DNA of 64,000 nt from Owenia fusiformis (lineage: Eukaryota; Annelida; Polychaeta; Sabellida; Oweniidae), in NCBI GenBank assembly GCA_903813345.2, contig CAIIXF020000007.1, positions 23,239,564 through 23,303,563 on the forward strand. Direction: 5' to 3'. Under the pieces are notes generated by a model, which was not told the DNA's origin, did not search any database, and saw only the letters and a list, made by a program, of their open reading frames with translations. Shown one piece after another: positions 43,101 to 50,100 of the stretch; positions within the stretch are counted from its first letter, which is position 1, and every line of letters begins with the position of its first letter. The position numbers and the translations under genes were made by a program.

Positions 43101-45044
43101 AATGCATATTTTTAGGGTCGTGTGTGACAGGTGTAGTAGGCCTCAAAATGCCACGGTACTGCCTCTTTGGGGATACGGTAAATACAGCTAGTAGGATGGA
43201 ATCTAATGGAGTCGGTATGTAGCATTGTTTATTTAAAACAAATGTATATAACTCGCCACAGGGTCAGTGCGCAATGTCTCATTTTGTTGTAAAACGAGCG
43301 GTTGTTTATAAACCTTTCAAATCCATTTGCTAACCAAAGTAAAAGTCGTCCTATGTTTACTTAATATAACATCACTTACGTGCTGTGCTATACTATATTT
43401 TACGTGACATTTTGTAGAGTTTTCAAAGGTCCATGTGCAGTATGGCAAGTGATTTTAGACGGTCATATCTTTCACCATGAGTACTTTCTGGCCATAAATA
43501 CAGTGTTTTTTGTAAAAACAACATGTTTTCCTTCAAGTGAAGTTCCTGTGATAGTAAAATATCAATCCAAGTCTCTGAAAAATTTTGGTTTAGGACCCCA
43601 TCTAGGCACTTTTCAAATAATGTTAGGCTTATTTTCTGAAAAGAGGATCTCATTTTTCTCGATTTAACCATATTAAAAGTTTCTTCTACACTATATTTAC
43701 AACTTCTGAAAAGGGGATTGGTAATGAAATGCGTTAAAGTTAAAAACCACATATACCATGTTATTTTCCCATAGTGAAAACTCGTGCATTTCACTGTTTT
43801 CAGCATAATTTTGGTCATCGAAAATTGATATCTTCAAAACTAGACTTTCAATACTATTCTACTTTTGGAGAAGTTTTAGACCCCTTTTTGAATAATCTTT
43901 TCATGCAGTAAAAATCAGAAAAATGAGATCCTCTTTTTAGTAAATAGGTTCAACAAAATAGGTTTGAAAAAATTGTTGACATGGGGTCCATATTCATAAT
44001 TTTTTGAAATGTTCGATTGATATTTTTTATAATCATTGGTACTTCACTTGAAACAAACCATATTGTTTTAATAAAAAAAACACTGTATTTATGTCCAGAA
44101 AGTACTCATGGTGAAAGATATGAGTGTCTAAAAATGAATGGTCCACATTCCTCCTTAATATTAAAGGAAAATGATGATCAGTGGTTTTGACATCGACCAT
44201 GTCTTTTATATTCATCCTTGCATATATTTCAGCTATGAGAATTCATGTGAGCCCGTTCACTGAGGTGCTTCTAAGGGAGTTCAATACTTTTGACCTAGAG
44301 TTAAGAGGGGAGGTAGAAATGAAGGTAAATATTTTAGATAAAATATATATATATTGATTTACGTTCTCAAATTCAGACTTGATGAAACATGTGCCAGAAT
44401 AATAAGCCTGTGCGTATTTATTTTTGCAAAATGTTGAGAGAACCTGGTCTTAAATGTCCAAAATAGAGAATCGGGGTACAGCACAGCTAATTTTTATTTT
44501 CACCGAATCTTGAAGGCTGGCCATATAGTCAAGTGGCACATCGACATAAAAACTCAAAACAACATTTAACACAACCAGTAGATTTTGACATAAACTTTTT
44601 TCTGTCAATATTATTATTGCTCAGTAGTTAGTGAAATTGTAATGTGTACATGCAAATATATGTGAATTTTGGTCATCAAACCACGACCTTCTATTTTGTT
44701 TAAAGCTATACAGGCTTTTTGTTAAAAGTTACTTTTAATGCATGACAAAATTAAATGACAACACTATACAAATGCAAAAGTTGGAAATGATGTGCAATAT
44801 TTTATACTTGTCTGATATATTCCAGGGTAAGGGGAAGGTAACTACATATTGGTTGAATGGAGAACTAGAGGTAGATGAAAATACAAACACAAAGGATAAA
44901 CAATATACCAAAACAAACATTATAGGAAACAATACAAATAGTAACAGTTCACATTCGTTAAATCTTAAAACAGAACTGCATAATAGTAAAAACAATTTAA
45001 TGGAAAATCAGAACCATATAAACTTGAAAAATACGTATATATGA
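12363..45044 (+). CDS. Receptor guanylate cyclase, natriuretic-peptide-receptor type (complete, 22 exon positions, two with alternative copies)
   Basis: Single-pass membrane receptor that converts GTP to cGMP when an extracellular peptide binds. Joined exons: 12363-13101, 31208-31319, 34385-34577, 35856-35991, 36171-36262, 36594-36732, 36937-37021, (37156-37267 or 37677-37812), 38495-38593, 38849-38929, (39431-39535 or 39577-39681), 40049-40120, 40340-40508, 40664-40819, 41044-41212, 41388-41537, 41876-41999, 42354-42422, 42677-42851, 43116-43214, 44233-44324, 44826-45044. Every junction keeps frame: 1128 residues with 8a, 1136 with 8b, slightly longer than vertebrate NPR-A/B. Order (8a numbering): signal peptide about 1-25, ligand-binding domain to about 470, membrane helix 476-498, kinase-homology domain about 537-819, signalling helix about 823-870, cyclase domain about 871-1060, Asn-rich tail. 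The start lies in a good context (aaaATGg) and opens a hydrophobic leader. Assignment to the NPR family is by recognised motifs; the ligand is unknown. Confidence 0.95.
14760..16460. repeat. Satellite array 1, unit about 103 bp, about 14 copies
   Basis: Head-to-tail copies anchored on gtccgtgaatctacttgtgt recur every 98-106 bp from about 14890 to 16135, with degenerate copies at both ends. Each unit carries two arms, AAGTCCGTGAA and TTCACGGACTT, that can pair within the unit. Small open frames here (14722-15144) are by-products of the repeat. Confidence 0.93.
17340..18445. repeat. Satellite array 2, unit about 93 bp, about 10 copies
   Basis: Copies anchored on caccaatcaaagtgatcatt recur at about 17684, 17777, 17870, 17960, 18055, 18147, 18240 and 18333, with degenerate starts from about 17340 and a last poor copy near 18427. 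Unit features include ccatttgacgttcaatgtac and aaactgaaattctttcaata. Not similar to array 1. Confidence 0.93.
23727..23952. mobile_element. Fold-back element with about 100-bp inverted arms
   Basis: The left arm (ttttttgacataggtat..acatatatttttgatatc.aacgaagt) and the reverse complement of the right arm match closely over about 100 bp, leaving only a short loop near 23825-23850. The core gccctagtttcaaaat sits at the loop edge of both arms. Non-coding. Confidence 0.8.
31208..31319 (+). CDS. Cyclase exon 2: ligand-binding domain
   Basis: Acceptor cttgcag, donor AG|GTAAGT. Enters after one base of a codon and leaves after two. The product [27 protein letters not shown] is a strongly conserved NPR-family stretch, and it joins exon 1 without a gap although the intron between them is 18.1 kb. 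Confidence 0.92.
31320..34384 (+). other. Cyclase intron 2 (3.1 kb)
   Basis: AT-rich intron. Holds the complex repeat described at 32165-32770. No exon-like frame seen elsewhere in it. Confidence 0.7.
32165..32770. repeat. Complex inverted and direct repeat in cyclase intron 2
   Basis: The segment at 32170-32240 (aagacaaacaccacatgaat.. tgtttgtgtacgtgtaaaga) is repeated inverted at about 32617-32690. A 40-bp direct repeat starting aagtccagagatcgtgtctt lies at about 32550 and 32728. The stretch atcgtcacgaa.gtcacaaa occurs in direct orientation near 32293 and 32597. This looks like rearranged copies of one element. Confidence 0.7.
34385..34577 (+). CDS. Cyclase exon 3: ligand-binding domain
   Basis: Acceptor taattacag, donor GAG|GTACCA. 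The product includes [21 protein letters not shown] and [15 protein letters not shown], matching the second lobe of natriuretic peptide receptors. Ends in phase 0. Confidence 0.92.
34578..35855 (+). other. Cyclase intron 3 (1.3 kb)
   Basis: AT-rich, with no repeat or exon-like frame that I can support. Confidence 0.6.
35856..35991 (+). CDS. Cyclase exon 4: ligand-binding domain
   Basis: Acceptor tgatttag, donor G|GTATGA. Encodes [20 protein letters not shown], the conserved helix in which the receptor fold is described as having a functioning peptide-site lobe, then [11 protein letters not shown]-glycosylation sequons NDT and NAT are present. Leaves in phase 1. Confidence 0.93.
36171..36262 (+). 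CDS. Cyclase exon 5: ligand-binding domain, final sheet
   Basis: Acceptor cattacag, donor GAG|GTAATC. Encodes [20 protein letters not shown] and [11 protein letters not shown], the family's characteristic G-x-V-x-ID-x-NGDR-x-x-D-Y-S-L segment. Phase 1 to phase 0. Confidence 0.94.
36594..36732 (+). CDS. Cyclase exon 6: membrane-proximal ectodomain
   Basis: Acceptor tcattag, donor G|GTAAGT. Encodes [19 protein letters not shown], then an IHWAGG motif and a Pro/Asp-rich stretch with two cysteines ([12 protein letters not shown]). This matches the short Cys-containing juxtamembrane ectodomain hinge of NPRs. Confidence 0.92.
36937..37021 (+). CDS. Cyclase exon 7: transmembrane helix
   Basis: Acceptor tttcag, donor AG|GTGAGT. 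Encodes EPFPEY followed by about 22 hydrophobic residues ([20 protein letters not shown]), the single membrane-spanning helix (476-498). Leaves after two bases of an Arg codon, which decides how exon 8a or 8b must be read. Confidence 0.94.
37156..37267 (+). CDS. Cyclase alternative exon 8a: juxtamembrane segment, short form
   Basis: 112 nt. Acceptor ttgacag, donor AGG|GTGAGT, entering in phase 2 and leaving in phase 0. Encodes [20 protein letters not shown], then [18 protein letters not shown]. The first half matches the RKxxLExELxxxxWRxxWxD juxtamembrane block of NPRs; the Ser-rich second half leads into the kinase-homology domain. It is a tandem duplicate of exon 8b, 409 nt downstream, and only one of the two can be used in frame. 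Confidence 0.9.
37268..37676 (+). other. Intron between alternative exons 8a and 8b (409 bp)
   Basis: Normal length with a good acceptor, so nothing steric blocks joining 8a to 8b; the reading frame does instead. It is richer in C and G than nearby introns (for example ccccaccccagagc near 37475). Confidence 0.7.
37677..37812 (+). CDS. Cyclase alternative exon 8b: juxtamembrane segment, Gly/Arg/Ser form
   Basis: 136 nt. Acceptor tatttcag, donor AGG|GTAGGG, same phases as exon 8a (2 in, 0 out). Encodes [20 protein letters not shown], then [20 protein letters not shown] and RVSLVR: eight residues longer than 8a and much more basic and glycine-rich. The block WRVKWDDI is closer to vertebrate NPRs than 8a's WRIKFSDI, so 8b may be the ancestral copy (inference). 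If joined after 8a it would start GCA TTA TAA, an immediate stop. Confidence 0.9.
38495..38593 (+). CDS. Cyclase exon 9: start of kinase-homology domain
   Basis: Acceptor ttccag, donor AGG|GTATGT, phase 0 to 0. Encodes [14 protein letters not shown] and a [10 protein letters not shown] stretch equivalent to the family's FAKTAYYKG strand before the VAIK lysine. Contains Ser/Thr near the region phosphorylated in vertebrate NPRs (position known from the family, not shown here). Confidence 0.9.
38849..38929 (+). CDS. Cyclase exon 10: kinase-homology domain, VAIK lysine
   Basis: Acceptor tttttcag, donor AAG|GTTGGT (less standard than its neighbours). Encodes [20 protein letters not shown] and LLMEFKK. 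Lys576 is the ATP-site lysine of the pseudokinase. Phase 0 to 0. Confidence 0.9.
39431..39535 (+). CDS. Cyclase alternative exon 11a: pseudokinase N-lobe/hinge
   Basis: 105 nt, phase 0 to 0. Acceptor ttttcag, donor GAG|GTAAAG. Encodes [35 protein letters not shown]: helix C end, strands 4-5 and hinge of the kinase-homology domain. The hinge reading EYCPKGSL is the usual NPR form. Exon 11b, with 26 of 35 residues identical, starts only 41 nt downstream. Confidence 0.92.
39536..39576 (+). other. 41-nt spacer between alternative exons 11a and 11b
   Basis: Starts gtaaag and ends tttctttctag, with a pyrimidine-rich second half. It is too short for a donor and branch point to be used together by the normal spliceosome (general splicing knowledge), so it should act as exon 11b's acceptor region or exon 11a's donor, not as an intron. 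Confidence 0.85.
39577..39681 (+). CDS. Cyclase alternative exon 11b: pseudokinase N-lobe/hinge, variant
   Basis: 105 nt, same length and phase as 11a. Acceptor ctttctag, donor GAG|GTATAG. Encodes [35 protein letters not shown]. It differs from 11a at nine positions, including the hinge (Cys-Pro in 11a, Ala-Gln here). It looks functional: open, good splice sites and mostly conservative changes. Confidence 0.9.
40049..40120 (+). CDS. Cyclase exon 12: kinase-homology domain
   Basis: Acceptor tttttcag, donor AGG|GTAAGA, phase 0 to 0. Encodes [24 protein letters not shown], with the LDWMFRYSL motif typical of membrane guanylate cyclases. Confidence 0.93.
40340..40508 (+). CDS. Cyclase exon 13: pseudokinase catalytic-loop and DFG region
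   Basis: Acceptor tttttcag, donor A|GTGAGT. Encodes [20 protein letters not shown] then [15 protein letters not shown]. The catalytic HRD aspartate is replaced (HGN, Asn670), as in all receptor cyclases, while the DFG Asp688 is kept. The domain should therefore bind nucleotide but not phosphorylate. Leaves in phase 1. Confidence 0.94.
40664..40819 (+). CDS. Cyclase exon 14: kinase-homology C-lobe
   Basis: Acceptor caataaag (weak pyrimidine tract), donor G|GTAAGA. Encodes [19 protein letters not shown], then [20 protein letters not shown]. The KKLWTAPEL and GDVYSF motifs are family signatures. Phase 1 to 1. Confidence 0.92.
41044..41212 (+). CDS. Cyclase exon 15: end of kinase-homology domain
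   Basis: Acceptor catttag, donor AA|GTAAGG. Encodes [18 protein letters not shown], then [20 protein letters not shown]. The RCWxEDPxERPxF motif marks the end of the kinase fold. Leaves in phase 2. Confidence 0.93.
41388..41537 (+). CDS. Cyclase exon 16: signalling helix (dimer coiled coil)
   Basis: Acceptor attatag, donor AG|GTACGG. Encodes [40 protein letters not shown] and MMLPR. This is the near-invariant coiled-coil linker that couples kinase-homology and cyclase domains in dimers. Phase 2 to 2. Confidence 0.95.
41876..41999 (+). CDS. Cyclase exon 17: catalytic domain, first metal aspartate
   Basis: Acceptor tttatag, donor GAG|GTATGT. Encodes [20 protein letters not shown], then [16 protein letters not shown]. 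Asp896 in SDIVGF is the first metal-binding aspartate. Ends in phase 0. Confidence 0.95.
42354..42422 (+). CDS. Cyclase exon 18: catalytic domain
   Basis: 69 nt, phase 0 to 0. Acceptor tttcag, donor AAG|GTAACT. Encodes [23 protein letters not shown], matching the conserved VVxLLNDLYTxFDxxIxxxDVYK block. Confidence 0.94.
42677..42851 (+). CDS. Cyclase exon 19: catalytic domain, guanine site and second metal aspartate
   Basis: Acceptor gttcag, donor G|GTAGAC. Encodes [18 protein letters not shown], then [14 protein letters not shown] and LRIGMHTG. Glu936 is the guanine-selecting residue and Asp940 the second metal ligand. Leaves in phase 1. Confidence 0.95.
43116..43214 (+). CDS. Cyclase exon 20: catalytic domain, transition-state residues
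   Basis: Acceptor atttttag, donor G|GTATGT. Encodes [19 protein letters not shown] then [13 protein letters not shown]. Cys1008 (guanine specificity), Asn1015 and Arg1019 (catalysis) are all present. HTGSCVTG departs from the vertebrate HTGPVCAG. Phase 1 to 1. Confidence 0.95.
43215..44232 (+). other. Cyclase intron between exons 20 and 21 (1.0 kb)
   Basis: Most of this intron is a single fold-back element (about 43448-44142). An antisense open frame of 131 codons at 43423-43818 is part of the element and has no recognised domain. Confidence 0.8.
43448..44142. mobile_element. Fold-back element with roughly 230-bp inverted arms
   Basis: The left arm (gattttagacggtcatatct.. accatgagtactttctgg.. 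ataaatacagtgtttttt.. aagaggatctcatttttc) matches the reverse complement of the right arm over about 230 bp with small indels. Between them is a roughly 200-bp loop. Non-coding, in sense-neutral position within the cyclase pre-mRNA. Confidence 0.8.
44233..44324 (+). CDS. Cyclase exon 21: catalytic domain end
   Basis: Acceptor atttcag, donor AAG|GTAAAT. Encodes [17 protein letters not shown] then [12 protein letters not shown]. The preceding intron is enlarged by a fold-back element. Confidence 0.93.
44826..45044 (+). CDS. Cyclase exon 22: catalytic terminus and Asn/Thr-rich tail
   Basis: Acceptor tattccag, stop TGA at 45042-45044. Starts with the conserved [13 protein letters not shown] that ends the cyclase domain, then about 55 residues of low-complexity Asn/Thr/Lys/Ser sequence with no recognised domain. 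Vertebrate NPR-A/B end soon after the YWL motif, so this tail is an extension. Confidence 0.92.
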   Translation, partial: GKGKVTTYWLNGELEVDENTNTKDKQYTKTNIIGNNTNSNSSHSLNLKTELHNSKNNLMENQNHINLKNTYI

Positions 45045-46700
45045 TACGTGTTTAGCACGTGGTATATATCATGTAATTAAATTCATGTGGAAATGCTCAC
45101 GCCCTTGGTCGATAGATGGCGTGCTTATGCCAAAGGACAGTGTAGTGTGATTTCATTAAAATAATGTTATTCGCCTCACAGTATAACGATTTTTACTGTG
45201 ATATATGTGTGTTAGATGACAATACCTCCCCCAAGTAGGCACTGCACAATTCGGAAGTGCGCGGTATAGGATAACACATGGTCAGATAAGACTTTATCTA
45301 CGTATTGAAGGAACTCCATTACTGTCAAGGACATAGAACAATTGGAAATCAACTGAGTCGATATCTGCCACAATTAAACCATGAAACGTCCAGTCATCGG
45401 CCGAACAGTCGGGACGATATGAATACTACCTTAAAGCCATTAATGACTTATACAGTATCTGTTCCAGATAACAAATTGGAATACACGGCAAATATAATTT
45501 TCTGGACCATTGAGAACTTTGAACGAAGTCAATGGTGGTTTCCAGACGTTGTATTATACATACTTGTACATTTATAACTTAGAACTATAGTGACATGAAA
45601 AGGATTATTACAACCAGCAATTGGTGGAGAATAAATAAGCATTAAAAGGTATTTTAGTTTGAGTGATAAAATAGCATTATTAAAGAGTTATATAAGGACA
45701 TATGTGTACAAAATGTGTGAACATTTACTTGCTTACAAAAGTCAGTAGTCAATAAAAAAGTTGCATGGTCCTTTATCAACTATAACATTTTCCATTATTT
45801 GTATCATTAAACTGCATTCTCGGTATATTGGGTAACTATTTTAAATATCTAGTGGAAATCCTAAGAATTGACGAGAATGTAAAATGGTAAGAGAATATTA
45901 AAACAAACTCGCACATCTCACTTAAGTAGTGAATTTTCTCTCTACATAGTTTCATTTTTACGTTAAATGGGCTCTAAACTGATTGTTTTCACACAATCAC
46001 AATATATGGTGTCACACAATATGCTATCAATGAACACGAATTTCTCATATATATATATATGACGTCAGACTATCATAAAAGATCCAAAGTGATTTTTTGA
46101 GTCGTTCTCATTGAACATTTTTAGTGTTATTCTATGAAATTTTCTATATTCGATTAAGTAAAGATATACTGTATTGTACCATTGAACGTATTTTCAAAAA
46201 ATATTTGATTATCTTTGATAAAGAAGCATGCAGCTTTTTATTTACATATGGATTTTTACAATTTCAAATTAGGAAGGCGTATGTTTTGCCCCATATGTCA
46301 TTTAATTTATGAGTACAACTATATAAGTGACATCCACTTGTACAACATACTCATACTCGTACTAATAACACATTAGTATGTGTACAGTAAATCGGTATCA
46401 CTTTTACCAGTTAACTGGAACAGACTTCAAATACTATTCTTTAATTATAATAATGACAATGTTTTAATTTAAAATCGTTATTTGAGAATAGTGCTCTAGT
46501 CACATCGTATATTAAGTAGTATAATTATAACTTATTCAGTGCTGCGTTATTTTATATTATAATACTTAATTATAAATTTGTAATGTATGATGTTTTTGTA
46601 ATTATTATATGGTATACATATGTAATAATCTTCAGTTCAGGCTATTTTTGTTGACATCAAGTATAAAGATGAATCAATAAAAAAATGTAAATTCCGAAAT
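45045..46700 (+). other. Cyclase 3' flank / probable 3' UTR
   Basis: AT-rich sequence following the cyclase stop. AATAAA hexamers occur near 45632 and at 45751-45756, followed by AT-rich DNA, and are candidate polyadenylation signals. An open frame of 90 codons (45305-45577, +) lies here and resembles nothing I know. The cyclase and CAP1 genes converge tail to tail across this gap. Confidence 0.5.
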
Positions 46701-46706
46701 ATTTAA

Positions 46707-46712
46707 TTTATT
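46707..46712 (-). promoter_or_regulatory. Candidate polyadenylation signal of CAP1
   Basis: AATAAA on the minus strand about 220 bp after the CAP1 stop, inside a 3' segment shared with CAP2 (46629-46740 matches 55955-56065). CAP2 lacks the hexamer at the equivalent place. Confidence 0.5.
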
Positions 46713-46929
46713 TTTTCAATTGTTGTATACATATCAACCGAAGCAATAACATAATCTCGCTCAAAAATAGAAGAAAACTCAAACGAAGGGCAACATTTAA
46801 AAACAAAAATTGACGTTATTCTTGACAAAGTAGTTTTAGTTCATGAAAATACGAATACAAGAAAGACAAGTATTTATCCATCCATTCATCTGAGGAGCAT
46901 TCGTAGTGCTCTGGAGGGGACCAATGACA

Positions 46930-47130
46930 CTAGAAGTGATCTTGGATGTTAGCGCCAGGCTTTAGTGGTAACACATTCGCTCCATAAACCCTTCGTCGTG
47001 CCTCATCAAAACCTTCATAAGAATTCCTTAATACAAAGTTCCCTTGTGGTGAATATCTGCACACAACATATGTACCATCAGTTGATTCACTCAGTCCACA
47101 TCCAATTTCTCTGGAATCTCTCCAAACAAC
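46930..47130 (-). CDS. CAP1 exon 5: CAP domain end and C terminus
   Basis: Acceptor gcttctag, stop TAG at 46932-46930. Encodes VVWRDSREIGCG, YVVCRYSPQGNFVLRNS and ends GANIQDHF. Nearly identical at nucleotide level to the CAP2 last exon (56283-56462) except for a diverged patch after GNFV and the final residues. Confidence 0.93.
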   Translation of the reverse strand, partial: VVWRDSREIGCGLSESTDGTYVVCRYSPQGNFVLRNSYEGFDEARRRVYGANVLPLKPGANIQDHF

Positions 47131-50100
47131 CTAGAAGCAAAAAGCAAAACATTTCTAAGAACATCCATTTCTTTTAGGAATGATTCTTAGAATGAAATCA
47201 AGAACTGATTACTTTTTGTCATTCTGCGTAAACCTTTAGGTGGCCATTTTGGATTTCCGTCTTTATATTGTCTGTAAAGTCTTGCTTATGCATTTTCAGG
47301 TTAACCGTTTGAGAGATCAATTCAAACAATGTTTCTAAATATGTAAACATAGAACTGACTACCTTTTCGACATTTTAAGGTGACCATCTTGGCTTTTCCA
47401 TCTTAAAATCTTGTATGTGAAGGCTTGTCTACTCATTTTCAGGTTATCTGTTTGAAGGATCAATTTAAACTGTTCAGGGCTGCTTCTTTGTATGAAAATC
47501 TAGAAGTGATTATTTTGTCGGCATTCTGGGTAAATTTTAAGGTGGCCATTTGAATTTTCTGTCAGGGTGAACTTTGATGAAATTTAAGGCCCATGTGCTA
47601 TTTTCAGATAAACATAACTAATTCCACACACCATATACATCTTTCATTCTTGCACAAAAGATACATTAATGTACCAGCTAAACTATTAATTGAGGGTTGA
47701 TAATTCTTCAGAATGTTTGAATAACTAGAATATTCAGTGGTTTATTTTTCAAAGTTGCAAAAAAATCCAACACGCGCCCTGGCGTGTCTGTAAAGTCATG
47801 TCTACTCATTTTCAGGATAATCATTTGAGGGATCGATTTCAAATTGTCAGGGATGATTATTGGTAAGAACATCTTGATGTGATTAGTTTTTCCGCATCTG
47901 AGTTGCCATTTTGGTTTTCCGTCCTAAAATCTTCTCTGTAAAGTCTTGTCTATGTGCTTCCTGGCGAACCAGTTGGCAGATTGATTTCGGGAATGATTCT
48001 TTGAATGAAAATTACTTACTTTTTGGGCAGTCTGAGTAAATTTTTAGGCGGCCACATAGGATTTTCTCTCAAAATCTTGTCTTCAACTGATTAGTGTTAA
48101 GTTCGGCAGTCAGGATGAAAAGACTTTCTGTATATATGATCGCCCATTGGTGGGGACATGTCGTACACGTTTGTGTTCTTGTATTAAAATACAGTGTTGA
48201 TAAAATATAATTAAAGGCCCCATATAACGTTTAAACCACTTTGGCTTATTTTGTAGTTTTACTCAATGTTATCAAAAATATGATATGTGAAACCTTTTCC
48301 TTTTATATTGTGAATTCATTTTAAACTTTTTTTAGAGGCCACACTTATCTCTTAATAAGCGATACTTCACATCAATGCATAGCAAACATCCTTTAAAGAA
48401 GCGAGAAATGAACTCATCCATACATGGAATTCAAAGTGGTTCGAGAAAAATGCATTTCAAAATAAAACATAGTATATTCTTTTCAACCTAGTGAGACAAT
48501 CAACATTGGTTTATTTCCTAAGTTTAGCATATTTAGAAAAGATTGATTGACCTTGCAGGAAAACATTTTTAGATTATTTTCAAAAATATTTGACCCCTGA
48601 GTGACATCATGATGATGTCACTAAGGTTGCAAAATATTTTAAAATGGTACACTAGATATGACGTTTTATTATTTAAATACTGTGTCCTTTGTTCAATATT
48701 TGTTATGGTGTCAAAAAGATAATGTGTTTTGCATTTGCAAAATGACATCTATCTGAATGTTAACTTCACATGTTACAAATGATAGGAAAGTTATTATTTA
48801 TAATGCCCAAAACTTACATGTGAAGTTTACTTTCAGTTATACGTTACTTGGGACACCCATACCTTAACATCGGACACCCTTATTAATAATTATAAGACGT
48901 ATCAGTTCAGGGAAATACCAACTTAATACATACCTGCGTGAAGTGCCCAATGGGGTCTACAGAAGTTTTTGATTTGGTTGTGAAATAAGAATAGTTATCT
49001 TGCTCTTTATACCTGAAAGAATAATTGAAGAAACTTGTAACCAATGTCTTCATCGATCAAAGTGTTCCCGAGAATGTTGACCCAGTTATGCCAATTCAGA
49101 AATATATGTTCAACCTTATGCAAGCTTTACACTAGGGATGCTCACGGATAAGGAATAAATGCTTTATGTCAGATTGTATTGGACGCCACAGTCACGAGGA
49201 AATACGTTTACCACGCCTCGCGGAATCGTTGAAATAATATGAAATAATACGTGTTCACCTTATACTATGAACTATTTATTTATTATTCAATGTTGTATTC
49301 ACAAGTCGCCACTTCTCACTCTGAAGAATTCACACACTAGTTAGTCACTGGCGGATCCAGAAGCTATAGCAAGGGGGCACATTTCAAGTCCGGCAAACTA
49401 TTGGAAAATTTAGCCTAAAAGGACCAAACATGCACCTTTTTTGAGGCCCTACAAAATTTTTGGGGCCCTAAAAAATTTCCGGACACACCAAAGCCCCCCC
49501 CCCCCACATGGATCCGCCAGTGTTAGTGGTTCATGATGAGTTGTGTTCCCATTTCCAGCAACTTTGACATCTTTCTTCAAGGCACTTTAAACTCGACTTG
49601 AACTTCAGTAAAAGTTAGTAAAATGCTTTTCCTAAATTGATATGAGAAACTATACATAGTATTAGGTACTTACCAAGCATGGACTGCAGAGCTGCATGGA
49701 TCGTATTTAGAACTCATGCTTGTCCAGTATATGTTCTCGCCATATGAGTCCCTACGGCTATGTTGGAGCTTCCCAATAGAAGTCAAGTGATCCGCCCATT
49801 CTTTTGCCGACTTTGCCAAATCATCACTGTACGTTAGAGCAGGTGTATCTTGATGCATGTTTCGAAACGTGTTATGTGCAGTCAGACAGCTTTCCTTAAA
49901 CCCTAAAAACAGATCAATACAGATCAGTGATAATTTAAATAAATTTTTCAGGGAACATGCATTTTCATCGAATTATAAATGACTACGGCCTTAACATTGC
50001 AAAATGTATATTTGATTCGAAATGATCAGAAACGTCATATTTACTCTCAAATCCTAAAATACTAAATATCTAAGCACTTATGCCAAAGGGAAATGACCAA

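Noticed and set aside
43423-43818. Antisense open frame of 131 codons
   Set aside because: It falls on the arm and loop of the fold-back element and shows no domain; the length is explained by low stop density.
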